Source of the DNA: Gemmatimonadaceae bacterium
Lineage (GTDB): Bacteria; Gemmatimonadota; Gemmatimonadetes; Gemmatimonadales; Gemmatimonadaceae
Reading direction: 5' to 3'
Assembly: GCA_013817305.1 (NCBI GenBank)
Contig: JACDCY010000005.1
Location: 1-64,000, forward strand
DNA: 64,000 nt
In this document: positions 46,429-55,120 of the stretch, piece by piece
Numbering within the stretch: position 1 is the stretch's first letter
How the letters are laid out: each line of letters starts with the position of its first letter
The notes under the pieces: generated by a model
The model's database searches: none
Told to the model about the DNA's origin: nothing
The model's input: only the letters and a program-made list of their open reading frames with translations
Translations under genes and position numbers: made by a program

Positions 46429-48011
46429 AGCCACCTTGCTCCTGGTAATTCGTCGGTGAGAAGCGCGTCGGCTTCGGTCGGGCCCCAGCTTCCTGCTCCG
46501 TAGGTCGGCATCTCGGGCGCCGGACGATCCGACCATAGCTGAATGAGAGGATCCATCACGCGCCATGCGGTCTCGACTTCGTCGCTTCTGGTGAACAGCG
46601 TCGCATCGCCGAGCATGGTATCGAGCAGCAGCGTCTCGTACGCAGAGTTGGGAGTCTCGCCGAAGGCATCCTGATAGCAAAAATCCATCTCGACCGGGGT
46701 CGTCTCGAACCCCGGCGTAAGCTCGTGCACGGTGCCGGGAGTCTTCACCTGGAACCGCAGCGCGATCCCTTCCCGCGGCTGCACGCGCATGGTGAGGAGG
46801 CCGGGCGGCACGTGCCCCGTTTCCGCCTCGCCGAAAATCATGTGCGGCGGGGATTTGAACTGGATCACGATCTCGGACTTTCGCTGCTTCAGTCGCTTCC
46901 CCGAGCGCAGGAAGAACGGCACTCCCTTCCATCGCCAGTTGTCGATCGCGAGGCGCATGGCCGCGAACGTCGGTGTCACGGAGTCCGCTGCGACGCCCTG
47001 CTCCGAGCGATATCCCGCCGCGTCCGGCGCCTGCTTCCCCGCGACGTACTGGGCACGGACCGCCGCCGCCTGTCCATCGTGCACCAGCGGGCGGAGCGAG
47101 CGCAGGACCTTGACCTTCTCGTCGCGCACGGCGTCTGCCTCGATCGCGATTGGCGGCTCCATGGCCGCCAGCGTCAGTAGCTGCAGCAGATGATTCTGGA
47201 ACATGTCGCGCACGACGCCGGCTTCCTCGTAATACTTGCCGCGTGTCTCGACGCCCACCGATTCCGCCGCGGTGATCTGCACGTGCGAGATGTACTCGCG
47301 GTTCCAGAGCGGCTCGAAGATCGAGTTCGCAAAGCGGAAGACGAGGATGTTCTGAACCGCTTCCTTGCCCAGGTAGTGATCGATCCTGTACACCTGGTGC
47401 TCGCCCACGCGGTCGAGCAGGAGCGCGTTGAGTTCGAGCGCCGTGTCGAGGCTCCTGCCGAACGGCTTCTCGACGACGATGCGGCTCCAGGGCCGATCGC
47501 TGGAAGACGGCGTGCGCTGCATCAGGCCCGAGGCGGCCAGGTTGGACACCGTCGCTGGAAACACGCTCGGCGGAACCGCGAGGTAGAACAGGTGATTAGT
47601 CGCGTCCGCCTGCGGCTTGTCGATCAGCGCGAGCTTCTCGATGATCGCCGGAAATGTGTCGGGGTTCGCGAAGTCTGCGGACGAATACCACATGCGACTG
47701 GCGAGCCAGCTCCAGGCTCCCTCGTCGAGCGTAGTGAACCCCTCGGACTTCTCCAGCTCCGTCCGCATCAGCTCCCGGTACTGCTCGTCCGTCATGGCCT
47801 CGCGCGCAACACCCAGGAAGGCGAAGTCCTCGTCCAGCAGATTGTCCACGGCCAGCTTGTATAGAGCCGGCATGAGCTTCCTGCGCGACAGGTCTCCGGA
47901 CGCGCCGAAGATGATCATCGTGCACGGGTCGGCGCGCTCGCGCAGCCTCTCCGGCGCGCCGCCCAACTGAACCGACGGCGCGACAGTGACTGGCGGACGG
48001 CCCTTACTCAT
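46425..48011 (-). CDS. zwf: Glucose-6-phosphate 1-dehydrogenase
   Basis: A 528-aa enzyme of the oxidative pentose phosphate pathway. IIFGASGDLSRRKLMPALY near the N-terminus binds the coenzyme, RIDHYLGKE is the substrate-binding lysine motif, and the C-terminal region (YETLLLDTMLGDATLFTRSDEVETAWRVMDPL) is typical. It follows gnd across a 24-bp spacer made of TGATCAG-type heptamers, so both oxidative steps are co-encoded. Confidence 0.96.
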   Translation of the reverse strand: MSKGRPPVTVAPSVQLGGAPERLRERADPCTMIIFGASGDLSRRKLMPALYKLAVDNLLDEDFAFLGVAREAMTDEQYRELMRTELEKSEGFTTLDEGAWSWLASRMWYSSADFANPDTFPAIIEKLALIDKPQADATNHLFYLAVPPSVFPATVSNLAASGLMQRTPSSSDRPWSRIVVEKPFGRSLDTALELNALLLDRVGEHQVYRIDHYLGKEAVQNILVFRFANSIFEPLWNREYISHVQITAAESVGVETRGKYYEEAGVVRDMFQNHLLQLLTLAAMEPPIAIEADAVRDEKVKVLRSLRPLVHDGQAAAVRAQYVAGKQAPDAAGYRSEQGVAADSVTPTFAAMRLAIDNWRWKGVPFFLRSGKRLKQRKSEIVIQFKSPPHMIFGEAETGHVPPGLLTMRVQPREGIALRFQVKTPGTVHELTPGFETTPVEMDFCYQDAFGETPNSAYETLLLDTMLGDATLFTRSDEVETAWRVMDPLIQLWSDRPAPEMPTYGAGSWGPTEADALLTDELPGARWL

Positions 48012-48038
48012 CGCTCACTGATCACTGATCACTGATCA
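48012..48038. repeat. Heptamer (TGATCAG) spacer between gnd and zwf
   Basis: On the minus strand the gnd stop TGA (48038-48036) opens three TGATCAG copies followed by TGAGCGA, ending at the zwf ATG. The whole 24-bp spacer is repeat. Confidence 0.9.
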
Positions 48039-48929
48039 CTTCTTCACCGCGTGTCCGCCGAATTCGTTTCGAAGCGCTGCTATGAGCTTGGCCCCGTACG
48101 ACTCGTCCTGCCGCGACCGGAGCCGCATGAGCAACGCAAGCGTGATGACGGGGGCAGGCACGTCCAGGTCCACCGCCTCCTGCACCGTCCATCGGCCTTC
48201 GCCGCTGTCCGGGACAAACCCCTTCAACGCATCCACGTTTGCCGGATCTTTCAGCGCGCGCTCCGCCAGCTCGTTCAGCCACGACCGCACGACGCTCCCC
48301 CGGTTCCATAGCGCCGCGATCTTGTGCAGATCGAGATCGTACGACGATGCGTTGAGGATCTCGTACCCTTCAGCGTACGCCTGGAGCAGGCCGTACTCGA
48401 CGCCGTTGTGGACCATTTTTACGTAGTGTCCGGCTCCGGCCGCGCCCACATGAGCATATCCGCCATCCTGGGCGAGCGCGCGAAAGATCTCCTCGCAGTA
48501 CGAAACCGCGTCGTCCGCACCGCCGACCATCAGACAGTAGCCGTTTTCCAGCCCCCAGATGCCACCGCTGGTGCCGCAATCCAGGAGCGCGATCCCCTCA
48601 TGCTCGAGCGAGGCCGCGCGGCGCTGCGTGTCGTGGTAGTTGGAGTTGCCGCCGTCGATGATGATGTCGCCGGCCACGATGCCGGGCTTCAGCGCCTCGA
48701 TCGTCTCGTCCACAGGCGCGCCGGCGGGGATCATCAGCCACACGATCCTGCGGGCGCTCAACAGTGACAGAGCTTCGCCCGCGTCGCGCGCCCCGATCCC
48801 GCCGAGCTTCACGTATTCCGCGATCGCGGCGGGATTGCGGTCGTGCACCACCACGGAGTGGCCCGCGCGCAGCAGTCGCGCGCTCATATTTCCGCCCATC
48901 TTTCCGAGCCCGATCATTGCCAGCTGCAT
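48036..48929 (-). CDS. gnd: 6-phosphogluconate dehydrogenase, short (YqeC/GntZ-like) form
   Basis: A 297-aa decarboxylating dehydrogenase producing ribulose 5-phosphate. The Rossmann motif IGLGKMGGNMSARL, DGGNSNYHDTQ, GTSGGIWGLENGYCLMVGG and HNGVEYGLLQAYAEGYEIL are diagnostic. At about 300 aa it belongs to the short NAD-preferring group, not the 470-aa NADP form; coenzyme use is inferred from the group. It forms an operon with zwf. Confidence 0.93.
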   Translation of the reverse strand: MQLAMIGLGKMGGNMSARLLRAGHSVVVHDRNPAAIAEYVKLGGIGARDAGEALSLLSARRIVWLMIPAGAPVDETIEALKPGIVAGDIIIDGGNSNYHDTQRRAASLEHEGIALLDCGTSGGIWGLENGYCLMVGGADDAVSYCEEIFRALAQDGGYAHVGAAGAGHYVKMVHNGVEYGLLQAYAEGYEILNASSYDLDLHKIAALWNRGSVVRSWLNELAERALKDPANVDALKGFVPDSGEGRWTVQEAVDLDVPAPVITLALLMRLRSRQDESYGAKLIAALRNEFGGHAVKK

Positions 48930-48960
48930 TACGCTCCCTTTGCGGTGCGGCTCGGCCGCA

Positions 48961-49608
48961 TCAGTCCCCTTTCGCTTCGATCTCCATCAACACGGCCCTC
49001 GCAGGTGCACCGTCCATGCCTGCGAGTCTGAGCGGAAGACAGATGAAGTCGTACTGCCCGGGCGCGATCCCTCCCAGCTGCAAACCCTCGACGATCACTA
49101 TGCGGCGCTCGAGCAGCGTGCGATGGGTGCGGTGATGGCCGGAGCGAAACTGCTCGATTGATAAATAGTCGATGCCCACGAGCTCGACGCCCTTCTCGGC
49201 GAGGAACTCGGCGCCGTCGGGCGCGAGGTAGGTGTAATCGCGCGTGAATTCCGGCCGCTCAAGCAGCGCGGAGTTCCGCGTCTTGAGAAGAACGCGCTTC
49301 GCCCCGTCGATCGCGTGCCCGCCAAGCTCCCCGGCGCCGATCTGCATGACGTCGTCGGCGAACTCGAGAACCGTCGCGCGCCCGATGAGTCGGTCCAGCG
49401 GGAGATCATCTACGGTCTGCCCGTCGTCGAAGAAATGCTTCGCCGCGTCCACGTGGGTGCCGGTGTGCGAGCCAAAGACGATGGTGCTGACGTTGGCGGA
49501 CGCGCCCTCGGCGATGGACTGCTGCGGAGCTACCTCGGTGGCCGGGTTGCCGGGGTAAATCAGGCCGCCAGTGGCCAGCGGGACGGAGATGTCGAATATT
49601 TTCCGCAT
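48961..49608 (-). CDS. Cyclase-family hydrolase, probable kynurenine formamidase
   Basis: A 215-aa metal-dependent hydrolase with the family motif SHTGTHVDAAKHF (HxGTHxDxxxHF) and GIDYLSIEQF. KynB removes the formyl group from N-formylkynurenine in tryptophan breakdown. Other cyclase-family members have different substrates and no other kyn gene is nearby, so the assignment is moderate. It precedes gnd by 31 bp and follows apaG across a heptamer hairpin. Confidence 0.75.
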   Translation of the reverse strand: MRKIFDISVPLATGGLIYPGNPATEVAPQQSIAEGASANVSTIVFGSHTGTHVDAAKHFFDDGQTVDDLPLDRLIGRATVLEFADDVMQIGAGELGGHAIDGAKRVLLKTRNSALLERPEFTRDYTYLAPDGAEFLAEKGVELVGIDYLSIEQFRSGHHRTHRTLLERRIVIVEGLQLGGIAPGQYDFICLPLRLAGMDGAPARAVLMEIEAKGD

Positions 49609-49632
49609 CTACCTGGTTGACAAGCGAAAAGC

Positions 49633-49803
49633 GCTGCGCACTGCGTGCTGCGCGCTACGCCCTCGCGACATTGTCGAGGGAGTATGGCTCCCGCCCTGAC
49701 GCAGGGAGCCCATGACTACGGTTGAGTTGCCAGCGTGCTCGGACAATACCGAATCAGACACCGCAGCCCGACAGGGCGCAGGGCGCAGCACGCAGTGCGC
49801 AGC
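49633..49803. repeat. Heptamer (ACTGCGT / CGCAGTG) inverted repeat between apaG and kynB
   Basis: The arms 49633-49663 and 49773-49803 match over 28 of 31 bases as an inverted repeat. Each arm has a 7-base period (on the minus strand, after the apaG stop: CGCTGCG, CACTGCG, TGCTGCG, CCCTGCG, CCCTGTC). Inner hairpins CCCTCG/CGAGGG and GGCTCCC/GGGAGCC occupy the 109-base loop. The left arm lies 25 bases before the kynB-like start. Confidence 0.9.
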
Positions 49804-49808
49804 GTAGT

Positions 49809-50213
49809 TCAGGATGGTAGCCCGCTCGATGAATTTGCGCTGAGAACGAATCGCGGAATCTCGGCGGAGAACTCTCCCCCATCCGGCAGCATGAAATTGT
49901 ACTGCCCCTCCATGTGCCCCTCCGAAGACTTGAGCACGCAGAAGCTCCGGTATTCGTGCACCTGCCCGGTGGCAATGAGCGGCTGCTGGCCGACCACGCC
50001 ATCACCCATCACTTCGGTGTCCTCGCCGATCGAGTCGTGGATCAGCCATCTGCGAGACAGCAGCTGTGCCGGTCGCTCGCCGACGTTCTCGATGCGCACG
50101 AAGTACGCAAAGACATAATGGTTGCGCGACGCGTCGGACTGGTCCCGCAGATACACGGGGCGCACCGTGATGCGGATGCCGAGCGTTTCCCTATAGAAAA
50201 AATCTTTGGACAT
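49809..50213 (-). CDS. apaG: ApaG-domain protein
   Basis: A 134-aa single-domain ApaG protein (fibronectin-like beta sandwich; linked to Co2+/Mg2+ tolerance in enterobacteria, role elsewhere unclear). IRITVRPVYLRDQSD, YFVRIENVGERPAQLLSRRWLIHD and YRSFCVLKSSEGHMEGQYNF are the family core. It stands alone downstream of fahA, separated by 91 bp. Confidence 0.92.
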   Translation of the reverse strand: MSKDFFYRETLGIRITVRPVYLRDQSDASRNHYVFAYFVRIENVGERPAQLLSRRWLIHDSIGEDTEVMGDGVVGQQPLIATGQVHEYRSFCVLKSSEGHMEGQYNFMLPDGGEFSAEIPRFVLSANSSSGLPS

Positions 50214-50304
50214 GTGTGTTTGATTCCAACTTTAGCGGTCTTCGGGGTTGTACCACCGGCGGCGGATTTCGTTCGCCACGATCCACAAACCCGACCGACA
50301 AACG

Positions 50305-51630
50305 CTACTTGGACGCCGACTCCACTACTCCACGACACTCGCCGAACCCAACGGTCACGAATCCAGTCCGCCTGCATGACCCGCGCATCAGGACTTCGTC
50401 GCCGTCCTCGAGAAAGCAGCGCTCCTCGCCGTTAGGCAGAGTTATCGGCTTCGCTCCGCGGCTGGTCAGCTCCATCAGGCAGCCGCGCGAATCGTCGCTG
50501 CTGCCGGATACGGTGCCACTTGCAAGAAGGTCGCCGGGGCGGAGGTTGCAGCCGTTGCTCGCGTGATGCGCGAGCATCTGCGCGGGCGTCCAGAACATGT
50601 CCGCAAAGCTGCCGCGGCTCAACCTGACCGGCTCGGCGCCGTCGGCCCGCATTTTCTCCGTGAGCAGCAGTACCTCGAGCGTGAGTGCCAAGCCACCCTC
50701 CTCCTCGTTCGCCGCCGAGAACAGGTACGGCAGCGGCGACGGCTCATCCGCGCCACGTGCGCGCGCCGGCGCCCGGAACGGCGCGAGCGCCTCCGAAGTC
50801 ACGACCCATGGGGAGACCGTCGTCGCAAAGTTCTTCGAGAGGAACGGGCCCAGCGGCTGGTACTCCCACGCCTGTATGTCGCGCGCCGACCAGTCGTTCA
50901 CCAGGCAGAATCCGAAGATGCTCTCCTCGGCGCGCCCGATGGGAATCGCGTCGCCGCGCCGGTTGGAGCCTGCAACGTAGAAGCCAACTTCTGCTTCGTA
51001 GTCCAGCAGCCTGGACGGCCCGAACGAAGGAGCCTCCGCGTCGGCCGCCTTCGTCTGGCCGCGCGGCCGCCGCACGGTCGCGCCGCTGGCCACAATCGAA
51101 GACGCACGCCCGTGATAACCAATCGGCACGTGCTTGTAGTTGGGCAGCAGCGGATTATCGGGCCGGAACATCTTCCCGATGTTTGTCGCGTGGTCCACGG
51201 ACGCGTAGAAGTCTGTGTAGTCGCCGATGTCCGCCGGAACGTGCATCCGCGCGTCGCTCATGGGCACCAGCAGCGATGCGGCTGCGCGCGCGCCCGACCC
51301 GCCGGACTCCTCGTCTCGCAGCAGCCGGCTAAGCTCGAGACGCAGCCCGGAAACGGACAGCCGGTCCGCGGTCATCAGCGCGTTCAAGGTGCCGGATCTG
51401 CACGCCTCCGCCGCGGCGAACGCGGCATCGCTCTCCAGCAGATTCGCTTCGAGACACGCGCTCACATTCAGAATCTGGTCTCCGATCGCCACGCCAACGC
51501 CTGGCCCGCCCGGTCCGCGCGAAAACACGCCGAACGGAAGATTCTGAATCGGAAAATCAGTGGTCTGCTCGTTCGCCGAAGCCACCCATGACCTCAACGC
51601 CGGGTCGTGCGTCTCGTTGATCGCGGTCAT
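50305..51630 (-). CDS. fahA: Fumarylacetoacetase
   Basis: A 441-aa hydrolase for the last step of tyrosine and homogentisate breakdown, yielding fumarate and acetoacetate. DYTDFYASVDHATNIGKMFRP, GYHGRASSIV, LDYEAEVGFYV, NDWSARDIQAWEYQPLGPFL and GSFADMFWTPAQML match the eukaryote-like FAH family. ATG 51630 overlaps the stop of a conserved unknown gene in ATGA, so the two are probably one unit. Confidence 0.94.
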   Translation of the reverse strand: MTAINETHDPALRSWVASANEQTTDFPIQNLPFGVFSRGPGGPGVGVAIGDQILNVSACLEANLLESDAAFAAAEACRSGTLNALMTADRLSVSGLRLELSRLLRDEESGGSGARAAASLLVPMSDARMHVPADIGDYTDFYASVDHATNIGKMFRPDNPLLPNYKHVPIGYHGRASSIVASGATVRRPRGQTKAADAEAPSFGPSRLLDYEAEVGFYVAGSNRRGDAIPIGRAEESIFGFCLVNDWSARDIQAWEYQPLGPFLSKNFATTVSPWVVTSEALAPFRAPARARGADEPSPLPYLFSAANEEEGGLALTLEVLLLTEKMRADGAEPVRLSRGSFADMFWTPAQMLAHHASNGCNLRPGDLLASGTVSGSSDDSRGCLMELTSRGAKPITLPNGEERCFLEDGDEVLMRGSCRRTGFVTVGFGECRGVVESASK

Positions 51631-52607
51631 CCGATCAACCCGGCTGCCAGCATCTCGTCGACCGGCTCGCGGAACGAGCACGACCCGAAGGACGCGGCGA
51701 ATTCGCGCGCGCCTGAAATGTCATCGGCTGAAATGACGAGCCCGCGCCACGTGATGCCGGTGTCGCCAAAGCTGAATGCCTTCAAATCCGACTCCATGAG
51801 AATGTCATGCGCGTTGTCCCGGGAAGCGCCGGCGTAAAGCGCGGCCGCTGCGATGAACACGTTGAGAAATCCGTACATCGCCGCGCGCTTGCTGCCGCTT
51901 TCATAGGTAAGAGGATACTGCGAACGTATCAGATGATGCAGTCCCGCGGTCGCCTTGAACGGGAGCCTGCGCGCGGCGCATGCGGCGAGAAAATCGATCA
52001 CCTCGTGCGGTGCGGGAAACGCGTCGCCCGTCACGCCTCCCATGCGGATCTTGGCCCTGGCGCCGGAGCCCTCGACGCTGTCCGCGATTGCAGCCGGCCT
52101 CCCGCTCGAAGTCTCGATGTACAGGGTGAAGAAACCGGGCACCGCCGCGCGCGCTATTTCTGGATCCAGTCCAGCCTGGGCGCGCATCTCGATCGTGTCG
52201 ATTATCGCGTGGCCGAGCTCCGAGCCCTGCCAGTGCCTGCAGTTGAATTTGAGGGCGGCCTGCACGTCGGCCGCGAGATCGTCGCCCGCGAGCGCGGCGA
52301 GCTTCCACGCGATCGATCCTTCTCCGCTGCTCAACAGCTCCGCCGAGGCCGCGTCGAACTCGCCCAGCCGCGCGATGGGAACCACGAACCGGCCAAGAAT
52401 CCAGGAATGCGGTCCGCGAAGATACTCCGCGTAGTTGCGCATCGCGTCGGACATGCCAAGCTGCGCCGGCGGGAAAAGGCCGGCGTAGTCGACCAGGCCG
52501 GTCGCGAGCGCCCGCAATGGCGGCCGCGTCGATCCGGCAGGCTCGGGCTTACTCAACGCGCAGCAGGCAGCTCCATCAGCAAAAACTAATACGGCGGCGC
52601 GCCGCAT
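51627..52607 (-). CDS. Unknown protein encoded with fumarylacetoacetase
   Basis: Up to 326 aa, soluble, with conserved-looking blocks DYAGLFPPAQLGMSDAMRNYAEYLRG, WILGRFVVPIARLGEF and KATAGLHHLIRSQYP. I do not recognise a family. The first 17 residues of the ATG 52607 version are unconvincing; TTG 52556 (SKPEPAGSTRPPL) is a good alternative start. The 4-bp overlap with fahA suggests a role in the same pathway or a tyrosine-derived substrate. Confidence 0.75.
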   Translation of the reverse strand: MRRAAVLVFADGAACCALSKPEPAGSTRPPLRALATGLVDYAGLFPPAQLGMSDAMRNYAEYLRGPHSWILGRFVVPIARLGEFDAASAELLSSGEGSIAWKLAALAGDDLAADVQAALKFNCRHWQGSELGHAIIDTIEMRAQAGLDPEIARAAVPGFFTLYIETSSGRPAAIADSVEGSGARAKIRMGGVTGDAFPAPHEVIDFLAACAARRLPFKATAGLHHLIRSQYPLTYESGSKRAAMYGFLNVFIAAAALYAGASRDNAHDILMESDLKAFSFGDTGITWRGLVISADDISGAREFAASFGSCSFREPVDEMLAAGLIG

Positions 52608-52620
52608 CAGTAGTTACGAA

Positions 52621-52657
52621 CGACCTTCCCGAGGGCCCCCGCCCCCGGGGAAGGTCG
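52621..52657. other. Hairpin between the LolA-like and fahA-unit genes
   Basis: A 10-bp stem CGACCTTCCC/GGGAAGGTCG encloses a G/C-rich core. On the minus strand it follows the LolA-like stop but no T run comes after it, so termination is uncertain. Confidence 0.5.
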
Positions 52658-52660
52658 GAG

Positions 52661-53437
52661 CTAATTGCCGGGCTTCTGCGTGATGAGCGTCGCGATCGCG
52701 GCGGGCGGCGTGAACGCCGCGGGCTGCATCGGTCCGTATTCGTACGACGTGATCGTCATGACCTGCTGCTGATTCATGACCGTCAGCGTGATCTTCGTGG
52801 GCTGTTTGAGTCCGGCGAATTCCTTGTACTCCGTGAACTCGCTCACAGATTCAACGGCACCCATGGGCGTTTCCTGCTTGGAGAATCCTCCAATGAGGAG
52901 TCCCGACCCGGTGGAGTAGCAATCGAACGACTCACGACCGCTCTTCCACGTGATCTTCACCTTGTAACACTCCTCGCTGCCGAGCGTGACCTTCTCGGTC
53001 GTCTCCATCGACGCGATGTTCGCCGACTCGCGCAGCACCGAGGCGTATTCGGCCTCCTCCATCATCTCGGCGAGCTCGGCTCCGTCTTTCAGCCGGGGAC
53101 CCGAGAACGGATCCATAGACCAACCGTTGGTGCCGTCGAAGCCCTGCAGGATTTCGCCCGCGCCCGGGATGGTGATCTTCATCAGGACCAGGTTCGGATG
53201 GCCACCGGCGACGTCGAGCTCGCCGGCCATGCCGGCCGCAGGCATCTCGAACGTGCCCTTCGCACGGAAGAACTGGTGACGGACGACTGCGTCGCGCCCG
53301 CCGATGGCGACGACGTGTCTGGCGACAAGATCCCTGGCCGCGGGAAGCGGAGTAGCCTGGGCCAGCGCGATCGCCGGGACGAAAACGAGGGCAGCGGCGA
53401 GTGAAGCGATGCCGCGACGAACAAAGGAAGCGGACAT
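52661..53437 (-). CDS. Exported LolA-like beta-structured protein
   Basis: A 258-aa protein with a signal peptide (MSASFVRRGIASLAAALVFVPAIALA) and a body rich in beta strands (HQFFRAKGTFEMPAAGMAGELDV, NGWSMDPFSGPRLKDGAELAEMMEEAEYAS, EECYKVKITWKSG). The pattern resembles LolA/outer-membrane lipoprotein-sorting or DUF4292-like folds, but I am not sure of the family. AGGAGAAGG just before ATG 53437 is a strong ribosome site and fixes the start. Confidence 0.7.
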   Translation of the reverse strand: MSASFVRRGIASLAAALVFVPAIALAQATPLPAARDLVARHVVAIGGRDAVVRHQFFRAKGTFEMPAAGMAGELDVAGGHPNLVLMKITIPGAGEILQGFDGTNGWSMDPFSGPRLKDGAELAEMMEEAEYASVLRESANIASMETTEKVTLGSEECYKVKITWKSGRESFDCYSTGSGLLIGGFSKQETPMGAVESVSEFTEYKEFAGLKQPTKITLTVMNQQQVMTITSYEYGPMQPAAFTPPAAIATLITQKPGN

Positions 53438-53537
53438 AGAACCTTCTCCTAAGACTGGGTGGCTGATGGCTGGCGCTGAATATCGGTGAGAGCGAGGCAT
53501 AAACGGGTAACGATCGGGATCCCTATCAGTGAGCAGC

Positions 53538-54875
53538 TTATCGCTCCCGTATCCAGCGGACTGCGGCCAACAGCGCCGCGTCACGGCCGGCCAGGAGGTC
53601 GGCCCGCGTCACGGGCTGCACGACGTCGGGGATAACACCCCTGACCTCGAGCCTCGTTCCGTCCGGGAGGGTGTAGTCGGAGAATACGTGCATCAGCACG
53701 TCGCCGTTGGGCAGTCGCCTGGTCAACGCCGGGAGGGCCTGGCCGGACGTCGTATCCCCGAACACCCTCGCCCGGCGGAGGTACTGCATCCCGGCAGCGA
53801 AAATCTCGCTCGTGCTCACCGATCCCCCGTCCACGAGGATCGCGACCGTTCCTTCATGGATGCGCATCGGCGCGCCTGTGAGCGACACCCGCCTCGGATT
53901 CGTGACCAGCCGGAGGTCGTTGCTGCGCGTCCGAAGGATCCCGAGGGGAACGACGCTGTCGACGAAGTATCCGGCGACACCCATGGAGAGGCCGGCAATG
54001 CCGCCGGGATTGCCGCGCAGATCGAGCACCATACCGCGGCAGTCCGACAGCGCCTGCATGGCGCGGTCGAACGCCGGGCTTATTGGCGTCAGCCAGATGT
54101 TGAAGCTGACGTAGCCGACGCACCCGGGAGTCGCGGCGATTCGCGAATGAGTCAGCAGCACATTGAGCGGCGGGAGGTTCCCGAAGCGCGCGATCTCGCC
54201 CGGCTCGCGGCGGCGCGTGATGCGGAGATGTCTCGCACGCCCACTGCCGTCGACGAAGGCGGCAGCGACGACCGATCCGGAATCGCCATCGAATCGCCCG
54301 CGCAGGCGCGCGCCGGCCAGCCGAAAAGCCTCGTTCCTGGCGCGCGGATCGGGCAGCGCCATCGCTGCGGCGAGCGCGGGCGCCGCCGAAAAGCCATTCG
54401 CTTCAGAGATGATCCAACCCGTGCGCACTCCCGCCGCGAACGCCGGCCCGGCCGAATCGATTCGCCACACCAGCGGAGCGCCGTCCACGACGCGCACCTC
54501 GATCCCGACGTCACCGCCTCCCTCGCTTTCTGAATCATCGTCCTCCGCGGCCATGGTCACGATCTCGGCGGGAATCAGCCCGAAATGCGATTCGCCCATG
54601 CGTCCGAGCATCGACCTGATCGTGGCGCGCAGCTCGCCCACCGTGCGGGAAGCCGCGGCGCGCGGGCGCAGCTCGGCGCGCGCTCCGTTCCAGTCGATGC
54701 CGCGGAAAGTCGAGTCGTAGTACGTCCTGTTGATAGTGCTCCACGCCGAGTCGAAGGTCGCGACGGCGAGGGCGGGGTCGATCGGTTGGTCAGAGATCGA
54801 TGCCGGGGCCGGCAGGGGCGAGGTCGCGCACGCGCCAAGGGCAAGAGCGGACAAAAACGAAAGGCATCGGGTCAT
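53538..54875 (-). CDS. Lipoprotein S41-family protease
   Basis: A 445-aa peptidase of the S41 (C-terminal processing) family. It has a lipobox ALGACATS, an N-terminal helical region, a PDZ-like middle (DVGIEVRVVDGAPLVWRIDSAGPAFAAGV) and the protease core DLRGNPGGIAGLS plus GGSVSTSEIFAAGM with the catalytic serine. ATG 54875 begins the lipoprotein signal. The conserved lysine follows in RVFGDTTSGQA only weakly, so activity should be treated as likely rather than certain. Confidence 0.88.
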   Translation of the reverse strand: MTRCLSFLSALALGACATSPLPAPASISDQPIDPALAVATFDSAWSTINRTYYDSTFRGIDWNGARAELRPRAAASRTVGELRATIRSMLGRMGESHFGLIPAEIVTMAAEDDDSESEGGGDVGIEVRVVDGAPLVWRIDSAGPAFAAGVRTGWIISEANGFSAAPALAAAMALPDPRARNEAFRLAGARLRGRFDGDSGSVVAAAFVDGSGRARHLRITRRREPGEIARFGNLPPLNVLLTHSRIAATPGCVGYVSFNIWLTPISPAFDRAMQALSDCRGMVLDLRGNPGGIAGLSMGVAGYFVDSVVPLGILRTRSNDLRLVTNPRRVSLTGAPMRIHEGTVAILVDGGSVSTSEIFAAGMQYLRRARVFGDTTSGQALPALTRRLPNGDVLMHVFSDYTLPDGTRLEVRGVIPDVVQPVTRADLLAGRDAALLAAVRWIRER

Positions 54876-54914
54876 GAAATGGTAACGTGACAGGGGGAAA
54901 ACTCGGGCGACGAG

Positions 54915-55089
54915 CAGGGATGGGTAACTGGTCGTAGGTGATGGTTTTGGTTCCACGACTGGTAATGGTTAGCGGTCATTGGTCGGTGGTCGGTGGTAAA
55001 GCGGCAACCCTCAACCGTCAACCGTGAACCGTCGACCGTCAACCCGTGGTTGACCACAACCATCACCTACGACCAGTTACCCATCCCTG
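54915..55089. repeat. Perfect 32-bp inverted repeat with heptamer-repeat loop
   Basis: Arms 54915-54946 and 55058-55089 are perfect complements. The 111-base loop contains heptamers GGTCATT, GGTCGGT, GGTCGGT, GGTAAAG (54974-55001) and CCTCAAC, CGTCAAC, CGTGAAC, CGTCGAC, CGTCAAC (55009-55043). It fills most of the 245-bp gap before the S41 gene, which is otherwise empty. The left arm ends 39 bases before the S41 start. Confidence 0.97.
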
Positions 55090-55120
55090 TCGTTAGGCAG
55101 CCCACAACCGCGCCCACTCC

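Noticed and set aside
54974-55043. CRISPR-like array
   Set aside because: The 7-base direct units abut each other with no spacers, and no cas genes are present.
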